From IMG/VR virus record IMGVR_UViG_3300043448_000845, positions 1 to 43,801 of that record: DNA of 43,801 bases. One strand, written 5' to 3'. Origin of the DNA: a virus. The notes beneath the pieces are model-generated. The model was not told the origin of the DNA. It saw only the letters and a program-made list of their open reading frames with translations, and did not search any database. Below are positions 36,248-42,720 of this stretch, piece after piece. Within the stretch, counting starts at the first letter, position 1; every line of letters starts with the position of its first letter. A program made the translations under genes and the position numbers.

Positions 36248-37041
36248 TCAAAGATACTTCACACTGGATTGACCAATCCGAAATTAACCTTTACCTTTAT
36301 GATGTTAGAAAATACCCAGCACTAACACGTGAGGAGGAATTTAAACTAATTGATAAAATAAAGACAGGGTGTCAAAAGTCCAAAGATTTATTAATTTATT
36401 CAAATTTAAGGTTTGTTATATCAATGGCAAAACAATATCAAAATCAAGGTTTGTCCCTATCTGATTTGATATCCGAAGGTAATTATGGTTTGATTAAAGC
36501 CGCTGAGCGCTATAATTATGATCAAACCAATGTTAGATTCCTTTCTTATGCGGTTTGGTGGGTAAAACAAAGTATGCTGCAATCATTACATGAAAACTCC
36601 AGGGCAATTCGTCTGCCAGTGAATATTATTAATGAAATGAATAAGTTGCGTAAAGAGACACCAAAAGAGTATAGTGCGGACGAGAACGAAACACCAACCA
36701 GTATCCTTGGTTTACCAACAATAACATACTTAGACGCACCTTTTGACGATGAAGGTAATTCGATGTACGATGTGATTGAGGATGTTAATTCGAAAAGACC
36801 CGATTTGATTTTTTCTGACGATCATGATTCGTTAATTAATAGACTTAAAATAGTTTTATCTAATTTAACGGATTCTGAGCAATACGTTGTAACCAAGTAT
36901 TTTGGTTTAGATGGGGAGCCCTTGACGTTACAGGATATATCTGAGGAACTTAACCTAACAAAAGAGCGTGTTCGCCAGATAAAAGAAAAGGCGATTAAAA
37001 AATTAAGGTTCTATTCTAAGGAATTATTTGAACTCTTATAA
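36244..37041 (+). CDS. Phage sigma factor, RpoD-like (Bacteroidota type)
   Basis: This 265-residue protein is a full sigma-70 family factor without region 1.1, the layout of Bacteroidota RpoD (about 287 residues). Region 1.2 is near residues 12-40, region 2 near 52-117 (SNLRFVISMAKQYQNQGLSL, SEGNYGLIKAAERY, SYAVWWVKQSMLQSL), region 3 begins about 118 (NSRAIRLPVNI) and region 4 is at 202-258 with the helix-turn-helix TLQDISEELNLTKERVRQIK. It should guide host RNA polymerase to phage promoters. It lies close to gp46/gp47, as gene 55 does in T4, but is far more like a complete host sigma than gp55. ATGA overlap with the preceding gene. Confidence 0.92.
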   Translation: MIKDTSHWIDQSEINLYLYDVRKYPALTREEEFKLIDKIKTGCQKSKDLLIYSNLRFVISMAKQYQNQGLSLSDLISEGNYGLIKAAERYNYDQTNVRFLSYAVWWVKQSMLQSLHENSRAIRLPVNIINEMNKLRKETPKEYSADENETPTSILGLPTITYLDAPFDDEGNSMYDVIEDVNSKRPDLIFSDDHDSLINRLKIVLSNLTDSEQYVVTKYFGLDGEPLTLQDISEELNLTKERVRQIKEKAIKKLRFYSKELFELL

Positions 37042-37049
37042 AACTCTAA

Positions 37050-37063
37050 ATATTTATTAATAA
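37050..37063 (+). promoter_or_regulatory. Candidate phage late promoter before the accessory/lysis block
   Basis: ATATTTATTAATAA (37050-37063) lies in the 38-base gap after the sigma gene, about 29 bases before the next ATG, and shares the TATTTATTAATAA core with 27663. Promoter role inferred. Confidence 0.45.
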
Positions 37064-37079
37064 GGCAAAATACTAAATT

Positions 37080-37421
37080 ATGGAAAAAATTAAAAATTTT
37101 TTTAATAAGTATGGAATGATTAGTGTTATTTTTTTAATACTAGTTATGTCCATGCAAAATTGCAGTAAAAACGGTAAGATTAAAAGGTTAACTAAAGAAC
37201 GTGATATTCTTCAGGTTCAAAATGATAGTTTACAAACTTTAATACCAACCGAAAATAACATGTTAATTATTCAGTATAAAGCTGAATTTGGTGTTTACAA
37301 CAAATTAAATAATGAAATGTCTAAATTAAATAGACAAGAACAGATGATGAGTTTTCAAAATCAGTTCATTATTCCACCAAAAGAAGAATTAGAAAATAAA
37401 ATAAATGAATTAGAAAAATAA
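37080..37421 (+). CDS. Small membrane-anchored coiled-coil protein (113 aa)
   Basis: One hydrophobic helix at about residues 13-26 (MISVIFLILVMSMQ) is followed by a basic stretch (KNGKIKRLTK) and a coiled-coil of heptad type rich in Leu, Asn and Glu. There is no strict lipobox, although a Cys follows the helix (MQNCSK). It could be an inner-membrane protein with a periplasmic coiled-coil, such as a third spanin-type or lysis-control protein, or a lipoprotein under the looser Bacteroidota rule. It is the first gene after the sigma factor and follows a candidate late promoter. Function unknown. Confidence 0.65.
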   Translation: MEKIKNFFNKYGMISVIFLILVMSMQNCSKNGKIKRLTKERDILQVQNDSLQTLIPTENNMLIIQYKAEFGVYNKLNNEMSKLNRQEQMMSFQNQFIIPPKEELENKINELEK

Positions 37422-37425
37422 GAAA

Positions 37426-38937
37426 ATGTTTAAAGTAATTGATTCAACGACTAATGAGGCCATTGGGTTAAAAAGTACAACCGATAGATACGGACAAAAA
37501 AGAATTTTTGTTGTATCGGATAATCCAGATAAAAGAGAAGCTGGTAATGAAACGTTTAAAACCAAAGACGTATTCAAAAAGTATGGGGCTGCTTGGGATA
37601 ACGATGAAAAGCATTGGTACTGGAATGATAGATTCAAAAGTGCTGATGAGATAGCTAAAATGGCTAATGACGCTGTTAAAACGGCCAATCAAATATTAGG
37701 CGCTGACATTTCTGGTAGACCAGAGGTAACTAAATTTGATGATGTTGAATCATTAGTTAAAGCTAAAGAATTCTTGGAGACCGTAAAAGGTACTCTTGAA
37801 TTTGTTAAATCAAAATCTGGGAAAGTTACTTTAGACTTGATTAATGACTATATTGATCAGTTAGCTGATAGTTTGGACGATCAAAAATTATTGGATGATA
37901 TTGCTGAGTTTAACAAAGCGGCTAAGGCTTATATTTTAGATACTGGTAGATATTCATATAGTTTTTTCAATACATTCATGATATGGTTACAAGCAACCAA
38001 GGGGGCCAAAGAATTTGGTTCGGTACCATATTGGTTGGGTAGAGGTTATGAACCTAAACCAGATGCTAGAAAAATTATGATTTTAAAACCAGGTGGAACT
38101 GGTAGTTTAGCGAGTAACGTTGCCAGAATCATTAAAGATCATCCGAAATCACCGCAAGAGTATGCTGCTGAAAGTGGTACATTTAAAATCACAGATCCTA
38201 ATAACCCAATTCCAAAAGAAAAGCATAATGCGTTTTGGAACTGGGCTTTGAAAAAGGGATATGTTAAATTTAAAGGTACGAGTCAATTCACGGAAGTTGC
38301 AATTTATGATAATGCAAACGTACAACCAATACCTGGTGTAGAACAAATTAATGCACCTGAACCCCCAAAGTGGTATAATGACGATGATACTGAGGACGAA
38401 AAGTCAAGAGTTATGATTGAAGCCTTAAAAGCTTTTTCAGAAGATAATGGTATTAGAATTAAACAATCGGATGATTTAGGTGGTGCGAGAGGTGTTAGCA
38501 AAGGTGGTCACATTGAGTTATTAACAAATAGTGTTGGCGCTGGATTATTATCAACATTTGTTCATGAGTTGGCACATGAGATTTTACACCAGCCAGCTAA
38601 TAAAGGATTAGCTAATGGTAAATTATTCATTGGTAGAGAATTCTCATCGGAAGAAAAAGAACTACATGCTGAAGCTGTTGCTTATACTGTGATGAAAACT
38701 TATGAGTTTCCTATCGAACATTCAATTAATTATTTAGCTTTATGGAAACAAAATAAAGATAAGGTTAAAGCCTTCCAAAAGGTTATTAGAGAAACATCAA
38801 TGTTTATTATTCAACAGATTGAAAAGTATGCGCCAAACGTTGAGGGTGGCGCGACTCCTGGTGAAACCAATGTTGCTGAATCCTTAAACGAAATCAAATC
38901 AATAATTAACAGATTTAAAGAATTAATCACATATTAA
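37426..38937 (+). CDS. ardC: ArdC-like antirestriction protein with metallopeptidase domain
   Basis: The protein has three visible parts. Residues 42-68 (FKTKDVFKKYGAAWDNDEKH, WYW) match a small domain found in front of many plasmid ArdC-type proteins. Residues about 160-225 (YSYSFFNTFMIWLQATKGA, WLGRGYEPKPDARKIMILKP) fit the ArdC N-terminal ssDNA-binding domain. Residues 370-420 form a zinc metallopeptidase with HELAHEILH (His380, Glu381, His384) and a likely third ligand in ELHAEAVAY. ArdC protects incoming DNA from restriction; here it would shield injected phage DNA. The last 20 residues (VAESLNEIKSIINRFKELI) form a separate amphipathic helix. A general ImmA/IrrE peptidase is the alternative. 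Confidence 0.82.
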   Translation: MFKVIDSTTNEAIGLKSTTDRYGQKRIFVVSDNPDKREAGNETFKTKDVFKKYGAAWDNDEKHWYWNDRFKSADEIAKMANDAVKTANQILGADISGRPEVTKFDDVESLVKAKEFLETVKGTLEFVKSKSGKVTLDLINDYIDQLADSLDDQKLLDDIAEFNKAAKAYILDTGRYSYSFFNTFMIWLQATKGAKEFGSVPYWLGRGYEPKPDARKIMILKPGGTGSLASNVARIIKDHPKSPQEYAAESGTFKITDPNNPIPKEKHNAFWNWALKKGYVKFKGTSQFTEVAIYDNANVQPIPGVEQINAPEPPKWYNDDDTEDEKSRVMIEALKAFSEDNGIRIKQSDDLGGARGVSKGGHIELLTNSVGAGLLSTFVHELAHEILHQPANKGLANGKLFIGREFSSEEKELHAEAVAYTVMKTYEFPIEHSINYLALWKQNKDKVKAFQKVIRETSMFIIQQIEKYAPNVEGGATPGETNVAESLNEIKSIINRFKELITY

Positions 38938-38939
38938 TC

Positions 38940-39116
38940 ATGGATAACTTAGAAAAATTAAATAGGTTGATCGCGCAGGTTGATGCGAGAATCGAACAGA
39001 TAGATGAGACCACATTAAATGAGGATCAAAAAAACATGTTGCAAGAGTTTAAATCTAGGAATTTAAAACAACAAGCTGCTATTGCGATAGCAAAAAAAGA
39101 AAAAGAAAACAATTAA
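38940..39116 (+). CDS. Small charged helical protein (58 aa)
   Basis: A short frame from ATG at 38940 to TAA at 39114-39116 fills the gap between ardC and the membrane protein gene, with two bases on either side. The product (MDNLEKLNRLIAQVDARIEQ, then more charged helix ending IAIAKKEKENN) is one long amphipathic helix and probably a coiled-coil. The tight fit between neighbours on the same strand is the main support. Function unknown. Confidence 0.65.
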   Translation: MDNLEKLNRLIAQVDARIEQIDETTLNEDQKNMLQEFKSRNLKQQAAIAIAKKEKENN

Positions 39117-39118
39117 TA

Positions 39119-39859
39119 ATGAAAGGTGAAAATAAATTAACCAGGAATTTTATAATAGGTACGTTTGTGTTGCTTTATGTGATGGTATCCGTCATATCGA
39201 CAATACACGTAATTGATTTTTTCAAACTATCTAATCCAGACTGGTTAGCGATCACTTTAGCAATTGCATTTGAAGTTGGCGCCGCAGCATCTCTTGCCTC
39301 AATTATAGCATTACAAAAAATGAACAAAAGTATTGTGTGGGCTTTATTTTTTGTTTTAACAGCCATGCAAGCGATGGGTAACACTTATTTTGCCTACGTT
39401 CATTTGGAAAATTATCAATCTTGGATTGAATTATTTGGTTTAGTCGAAGAAGAACCTATTTTTCAAAAAAGAATCCTATCAATAGTGTCTGGTGCGATTT
39501 TACCGTTAGTAGCTTTAGGTTTTATTAAATCACTTGTTGATTACATTAAACCAAATGAGGATCAAATGACTGAAACAACTCAGGTTGATGAAAAACCAAT
39601 AGATTCAAATAAAGTTAAAGTAAATAAAGAAGTTTGGGACATTGCTAAAAAAATCAGAAAAGAAAATGTTGAGAAATACGGAGAAGAAATTTACAATGAT
39701 CCAAACGAACCAACCGCATTAGCTAATTCACAGTACAGAGAAGAATTAATAAATGAAGCAGAACCTCAAAGCGAGGTTATAGAACCAGAAATTCCAAATG
39801 TTCAAGAAACTATTCAAGATGTTATCCAAACTACTGAGGATGACGAAAAAAAAAACTAA
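39119..39859 (+). CDS. Four-helix membrane protein with acidic tail (246 aa)
   Basis: Four hydrophobic helices are visible at about residues 10-32, 42-64, 71-90 and 119-140, followed by a cytoplasmic-type tail of about 100 residues that is acidic and rich in Glu, Pro and Gln. It lies two bases after the small helical gene and right before the amidase, so a holin-like or lysis-related role is possible, but the size and the long tail are not typical of holins. The reading frame ends after a run of ten A residues (39846-39855). In the -1 frame the tail continues for another 42 residues in the same Glu/Pro-rich style, up to a stop at 39979-39981, so the true product may be about 287 residues. Confidence 0.75.
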   Translation: MKGENKLTRNFIIGTFVLLYVMVSVISTIHVIDFFKLSNPDWLAITLAIAFEVGAAASLASIIALQKMNKSIVWALFFVLTAMQAMGNTYFAYVHLENYQSWIELFGLVEEEPIFQKRILSIVSGAILPLVALGFIKSLVDYIKPNEDQMTETTQVDEKPIDSNKVKVNKEVWDIAKKIRKENVEKYGEEIYNDPNEPTALANSQYREELINEAEPQSEVIEPEIPNVQETIQDVIQTTEDDEKKN

Positions 39860-39981
39860 CGGCTGAACCAGAGTTAGTTGAAACACCAGTAGTAATTCAA
39901 ACAGAATCGGTAGAAACACCGTCAACAATAAACTTTATAGACGCTATAAGAGTTTTTAAAGATGGTGAGCGTAAACACTAA
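39846..39981 (+). other. A10 slippery run and -1 frame extension of the membrane protein
   Basis: Ten A residues at 39846-39855 stand just before the zero-frame stop TAA (39857-39859). Slipping back one base gives an open frame that reads LTAEPELVETPVVIQTESVE, then PSTINFIDAIRVFKDGERKH and stop at 39981. The composition matches the upstream tail (EPQSEVIEPEIPNVQE). It could arise by ribosomal frameshift, by polymerase slippage, or reflect one missing A in the read. Confidence 0.6.
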
Positions 39982-40564
39982 TTTTACTATTGATAGTGAT
40001 TTAGTTTTTAAAACAAGACAAGCAAAAAAACAAATAGTCTTGTTAAATACTGGGTATCCGATAGACGACTTCTTAACAAAGATAAAATCAAGATTCAATA
40101 AAAAATACAATAAAATCCCAGCTTATACAATAGATAGGTCTGGGATTTTGTATCAACATTACGACCCAAAAAATTATAGCCAACTATTCGATAAAGACGA
40201 ATTAAATAGAATTGCTATACCGATAGCAATTGAAAATGTTGGTTGGTTAGAACACCATAAAGAAAATAACGCTTATTTAGATTGGCGTGGAATTAAATAT
40301 GGTGGCGCTGTTATTGAAACAAATTGGCGTGGTAAAAAGCTATGGGCGGATTACACTGACGAGCAAATGGCTGTACTATTTGAATTAATTAACTATTTAT
40401 GTATAGAATATTCGATTGAAAAAAATTTTATTGGTAACAATGTTCTCGCACATAAACCAATGAATTTCAAAGGAATACTCAACAGAAGTAATTTCAGTAA
40501 AAATCATTATGATTTGACACCAGCATTTGACTTCGAAAAATTAACTAAACTAATAAACAATTGA
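39962..40564 (+). CDS. N-acetylmuramoyl-L-alanine amidase-like endolysin (variant)
   Basis: The fold pattern of amidase_2/T7-lysozyme type is recognisable: QIVLLNTGY near residue 24 (the first strand), a substrate-loop region DRSGILYQHYDP, IAIPIAIENVGWL near 84-96 (family: glycine/isoleucine/glutamate strand), the helix TDEQMAVLFELINYL near 132, and NNVLAHKPMNFKGI near 159 with His164 as a metal ligand. The His normally found in the first strand (HHT) is replaced by LNT. The 200-residue length fits a single-domain endolysin. Its ATG lies within the -1 frame extension of the membrane gene, and spanin-like genes follow, so a lysis role is supported by context. Activity would need another first ligand. 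Confidence 0.7.
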   Translation: MVSVNTNFTIDSDLVFKTRQAKKQIVLLNTGYPIDDFLTKIKSRFNKKYNKIPAYTIDRSGILYQHYDPKNYSQLFDKDELNRIAIPIAIENVGWLEHHKENNAYLDWRGIKYGGAVIETNWRGKKLWADYTDEQMAVLFELINYLCIEYSIEKNFIGNNVLAHKPMNFKGILNRSNFSKNHYDLTPAFDFEKLTKLINN

Positions 40565-40565
40565 T

Positions 40566-41081
40566 ATGAATATTATTAACGAAAACGATCAAATTAGAAA
40601 ATCACTAGCTAAAATTAGATCTTTAATGGAAGCTGAGATGGTTGACATAAATCTCAAATCGGATGATGAAAATCAAGACGGGGAAGAAACCACAAAATCG
40701 GGTGATGAAATTAAATTTGACGGTATTAACACCGTTGGCTACCTAAACAGCCAAGAGGGTTTATCTGATGAGATAAAAACATCACTAACCGCAGCCATTG
40801 GGGAGTTTATAAAAGCGTCTGGATTATTACTTGATACTATTTCCATAAATGTGGAAGATAGTCGTATAATTATGCGCAGTGAAACAATTAAAAATCCTGG
40901 CACAGATTCAATCAAATCAATTGTTTTTGACACCGATGAAGATGAACCGCAAATTGAGGTTATATCTGGCACAATAGCATTGGATCAAGACTTATTAAAT
41001 TTGATTCAAACTGCATCTAGATCGTTTTCAGATAATCAAATAGGTCGAAATAAATTAGTTTCTTTAACCCAGGGTAGTTAA
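40566..41081 (+). CDS. Unknown protein with helical N-terminal tag (171 aa)
   Basis: I do not recognise this protein. The first 24 residues form a helix ending SLMEAE, with a T4-protease-like L-x-E site (LME before Ala). Residues 30-50 are acidic and Gly/Ser-rich linker (DDENQDGEETTKSGDE). The remainder is alpha/beta (SDEIKTSLTAAIGEFIKASG, then strands ISINVEDSRIIMRSE). It starts one base after the amidase stop. Presence between lysis genes and a tag-like N-terminus suggest a virion-associated protein, inferred. Confidence 0.6.
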   Translation: MNIINENDQIRKSLAKIRSLMEAEMVDINLKSDDENQDGEETTKSGDEIKFDGINTVGYLNSQEGLSDEIKTSLTAAIGEFIKASGLLLDTISINVEDSRIIMRSETIKNPGTDSIKSIVFDTDEDEPQIEVISGTIALDQDLLNLIQTASRSFSDNQIGRNKLVSLTQGS

Positions 41082-41083
41082 TA

Positions 41084-41422
41084 ATGAAAAAATATGTGCC
41101 ATATCTTATAATCTTAGCTTTAGTTGGTATTATAATATACTTAGCGATTGATAACCATAATAAGGGTTTGATCGACACATCACACTATGATAAAAAAGTG
41201 GATTCTTTAAATACCCAAATAACAAAACAAGAACTTGTTGCGGATTCATTAAAGAAATCAATCGAAAAAAGAAACGAGAAAATTGCCGTATACGAAATTG
41301 AGTTATCGCAGTTAAAAAATAAATTAGATAAAGAGAAAAAACAACATGAAAAAGATATTAATCGTATTAATTCTATGTCTAACACAGATATTGCCAGGGA
41401 ATTCGCAAACAGTTTTAAATGA
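41084..41422 (+). CDS. Inner-membrane spanin-like protein (112 aa)
   Basis: A single membrane helix at residues 4-22 (YVPYLIILALVGIIIYLA) is followed by a long charged coiled-coil (about 35-105) with regular Leu/Ile spacing, the layout of an Rz-type inner-membrane spanin. It follows the amidase by one gene. The next gene starts inside it in another frame, overlapping by 77 bases, a nesting typical of spanin pairs. It would help fuse inner and outer membranes at lysis. Confidence 0.72.
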   Translation: MKKYVPYLIILALVGIIIYLAIDNHNKGLIDTSHYDKKVDSLNTQITKQELVADSLKKSIEKRNEKIAVYEIELSQLKNKLDKEKKQHEKDINRINSMSNTDIAREFANSFK

Positions 41423-41759
41423 TACAAATTGTGTAGTACCATGTGCTACATTAAAAAACGCATTAATTATGCGTTCAGATTATAAATTAACTCAGGCTAA
41501 ATTATTGGTTGCCAGGGACACTATATCAATACTAACAAAAAAAAGCTTAGAGCAAGATAGCGTTATATTTGATTATTCAAATCTAGTTGTCAGAAAAGAT
41601 AGTATAATTCAATTAAAATCAAATGTGATTGTGGAAAGGGAATCCGAAATAAAAGATTTGAATAAAAACATCACTACTTTAAAGAACCAAAGAAACGGTG
41701 CTATTATAGGTGGAGGGGTATTAGTTATACTAACAATCATACTTGGAGTGGTATTTTAA
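41346..41759 (+). CDS. Second spanin-like protein with signal peptide and C-terminal membrane helix (137 aa)
   Basis: The N-terminus is a signal peptide (KKILIVLILCLTQILPGNSQ, cleavage likely after about residue 20). The middle is a coiled-coil or helical region (residues 50-115), and the C-terminus is a membrane helix (GGGVLVILTIILGVVF). An export signal at one end and a membrane anchor at the other is the layout of unimolecular spanins, though no strict lipobox is seen. It is embedded in the preceding spanin-like gene in a different frame. Either the two act as a pair or one of them has another task. Confidence 0.68.
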   Translation: MKKILIVLILCLTQILPGNSQTVLNDTNCVVPCATLKNALIMRSDYKLTQAKLLVARDTISILTKKSLEQDSVIFDYSNLVVRKDSIIQLKSNVIVERESEIKDLNKNITTLKNQRNGAIIGGGVLVILTIILGVVF

Positions 41760-41770
41760 TCATATTTAAA

Positions 41771-41780
41771 CTATTTATTA
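41771..41780 (+). promoter_or_regulatory. Candidate late promoter-like motif before the head-associated block
   Basis: CTATTTATTA occurs 12 bases before the ATG at 41783 in the 23-base gap after the spanin-like gene. It repeats the core of the motif at 4107, 22281 and 27662. The distance to the start codon is too short for a normal leader, so this copy is the weakest as a promoter. Confidence 0.3.
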
Positions 41781-41782
41781 GT

Positions 41783-42130
41783 ATGAAAATAAGAGTAACA
41801 GAATCGCAATTAACCGCATATTTTAAAGAGGTTTTAGAAGAGGGCGAAGTGTGTCCTTGCGGGGAAGTTATTTCCGAGGCTTTAACACCAACGGATAAAA
41901 GTGATATTAAAACTCTTGTTAAAAAAGAAATTAAAGACTTTTTAGATTTAAACAGAAGCTCTGATTTAGAGAAAAAAGTTGAGGATATCGTAAAAAAGAA
42001 ATTTAAAAACGATAAAGATATTGAAAAATACATAGTTGAGATTACTAAAAATGTATTGGTTCAATTGTATAAAAGCCTATGGACTAAAAGAAGTTTTTGG
42101 TCTGGCGATCTTAAAAATTCATCAAACTAA
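41783..42130 (+). CDS. Small helical protein with RVTESQL-type leader (115 aa)
   Basis: The N-terminus MKIRVTESQLTAYFKEVLEE resembles a leader seen, from memory, on many hypothetical proteins of marine phages (I/L-TES-x-L...V-x-E). It is followed by a CPCGEV pair of cysteines. The rest is helical and Lys/Glu-rich (KTLVKKEIKDFLDL, KKVEDIVKKKFKND) and ends in a conserved-looking LVQLYKSLWTKRSFW. The stop shares one base with the next ATG. Function unknown; leader and neighbours suggest a virion-associated protein. Confidence 0.62.
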   Translation: MKIRVTESQLTAYFKEVLEEGEVCPCGEVISEALTPTDKSDIKTLVKKEIKDFLDLNRSSDLEKKVEDIVKKKFKNDKDIEKYIVEITKNVLVQLYKSLWTKRSFWSGDLKNSSN

Positions 42131-42720
42131 TGCTTACTAAGGGAGAGTTTTTAAATAACGTTAAAACCAAACTAAACGAAGAGGGTGAAGGTGCCAGTAC
42201 TGGTGGTTTGACAGCAGCTTCAAATGCTGGTGGAACAAACACATTTAGTGTTTTAGGTTCAACGGATAGCCCAACATTCGGTGGTTTTATTGGCCCACTT
42301 AGTAGAATATCAAAAAACAAATTAAACAAAAGGGTTTTATGGAGATGGAAAGGCGCGAAAAATGCAGCTGGTGATGGTGTTGGTAAAATTGTTGAACCAC
42401 CACAAGGTTATGTGAGTGAACATTTATACACCGAATCTGGTGAGATGGTAACAGAAAACCATTTAATGGAATGGTTTGGTCAGGATTTACAACAAAAACC
42501 ATCATTTAATGGTGGTAAATTAGTTGCAATTGAACCTAAGTGTTTAGCGTTCCCATATTGTTCACAAGGTGCCATTGATAAACCTATAAAATTAATTGGC
42601 GAAACAAAAGATGGTATGTGTGAAAAGTGTTACGAATATTGTTCACACATTGGACATGAAACTAAAAAAACACCAGAATATATCGCTAAAATAATTCGTG
42701 AAAGATATTTATCATTATGA
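42130..42720 (+). CDS. Unknown Cys-containing protein (196 aa)
   Basis: I do not recognise a named family. The first 20 residues (LTKGEFLNNVKTKLNEEGEG) are a helix with an L-x-E site followed by Glu/Gly. A Gly/Ser/Thr-rich linker (21-55) leads to a basic segment. Residues 138-171 hold five cysteines (138, 144, 164, 167, 171) in CLAFPYC...CEKCYEYC, with His at 173 and 176, able to bind zinc. The YCSQGAIDKPIKL segment looks conserved. The gene is coupled to both neighbours by stop/start overlaps. Confidence 0.62.
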   Translation: MLTKGEFLNNVKTKLNEEGEGASTGGLTAASNAGGTNTFSVLGSTDSPTFGGFIGPLSRISKNKLNKRVLWRWKGAKNAAGDGVGKIVEPPQGYVSEHLYTESGEMVTENHLMEWFGQDLQQKPSFNGGKLVAIEPKCLAFPYCSQGAIDKPIKLIGETKDGMCEKCYEYCSHIGHETKKTPEYIAKIIRERYLSL

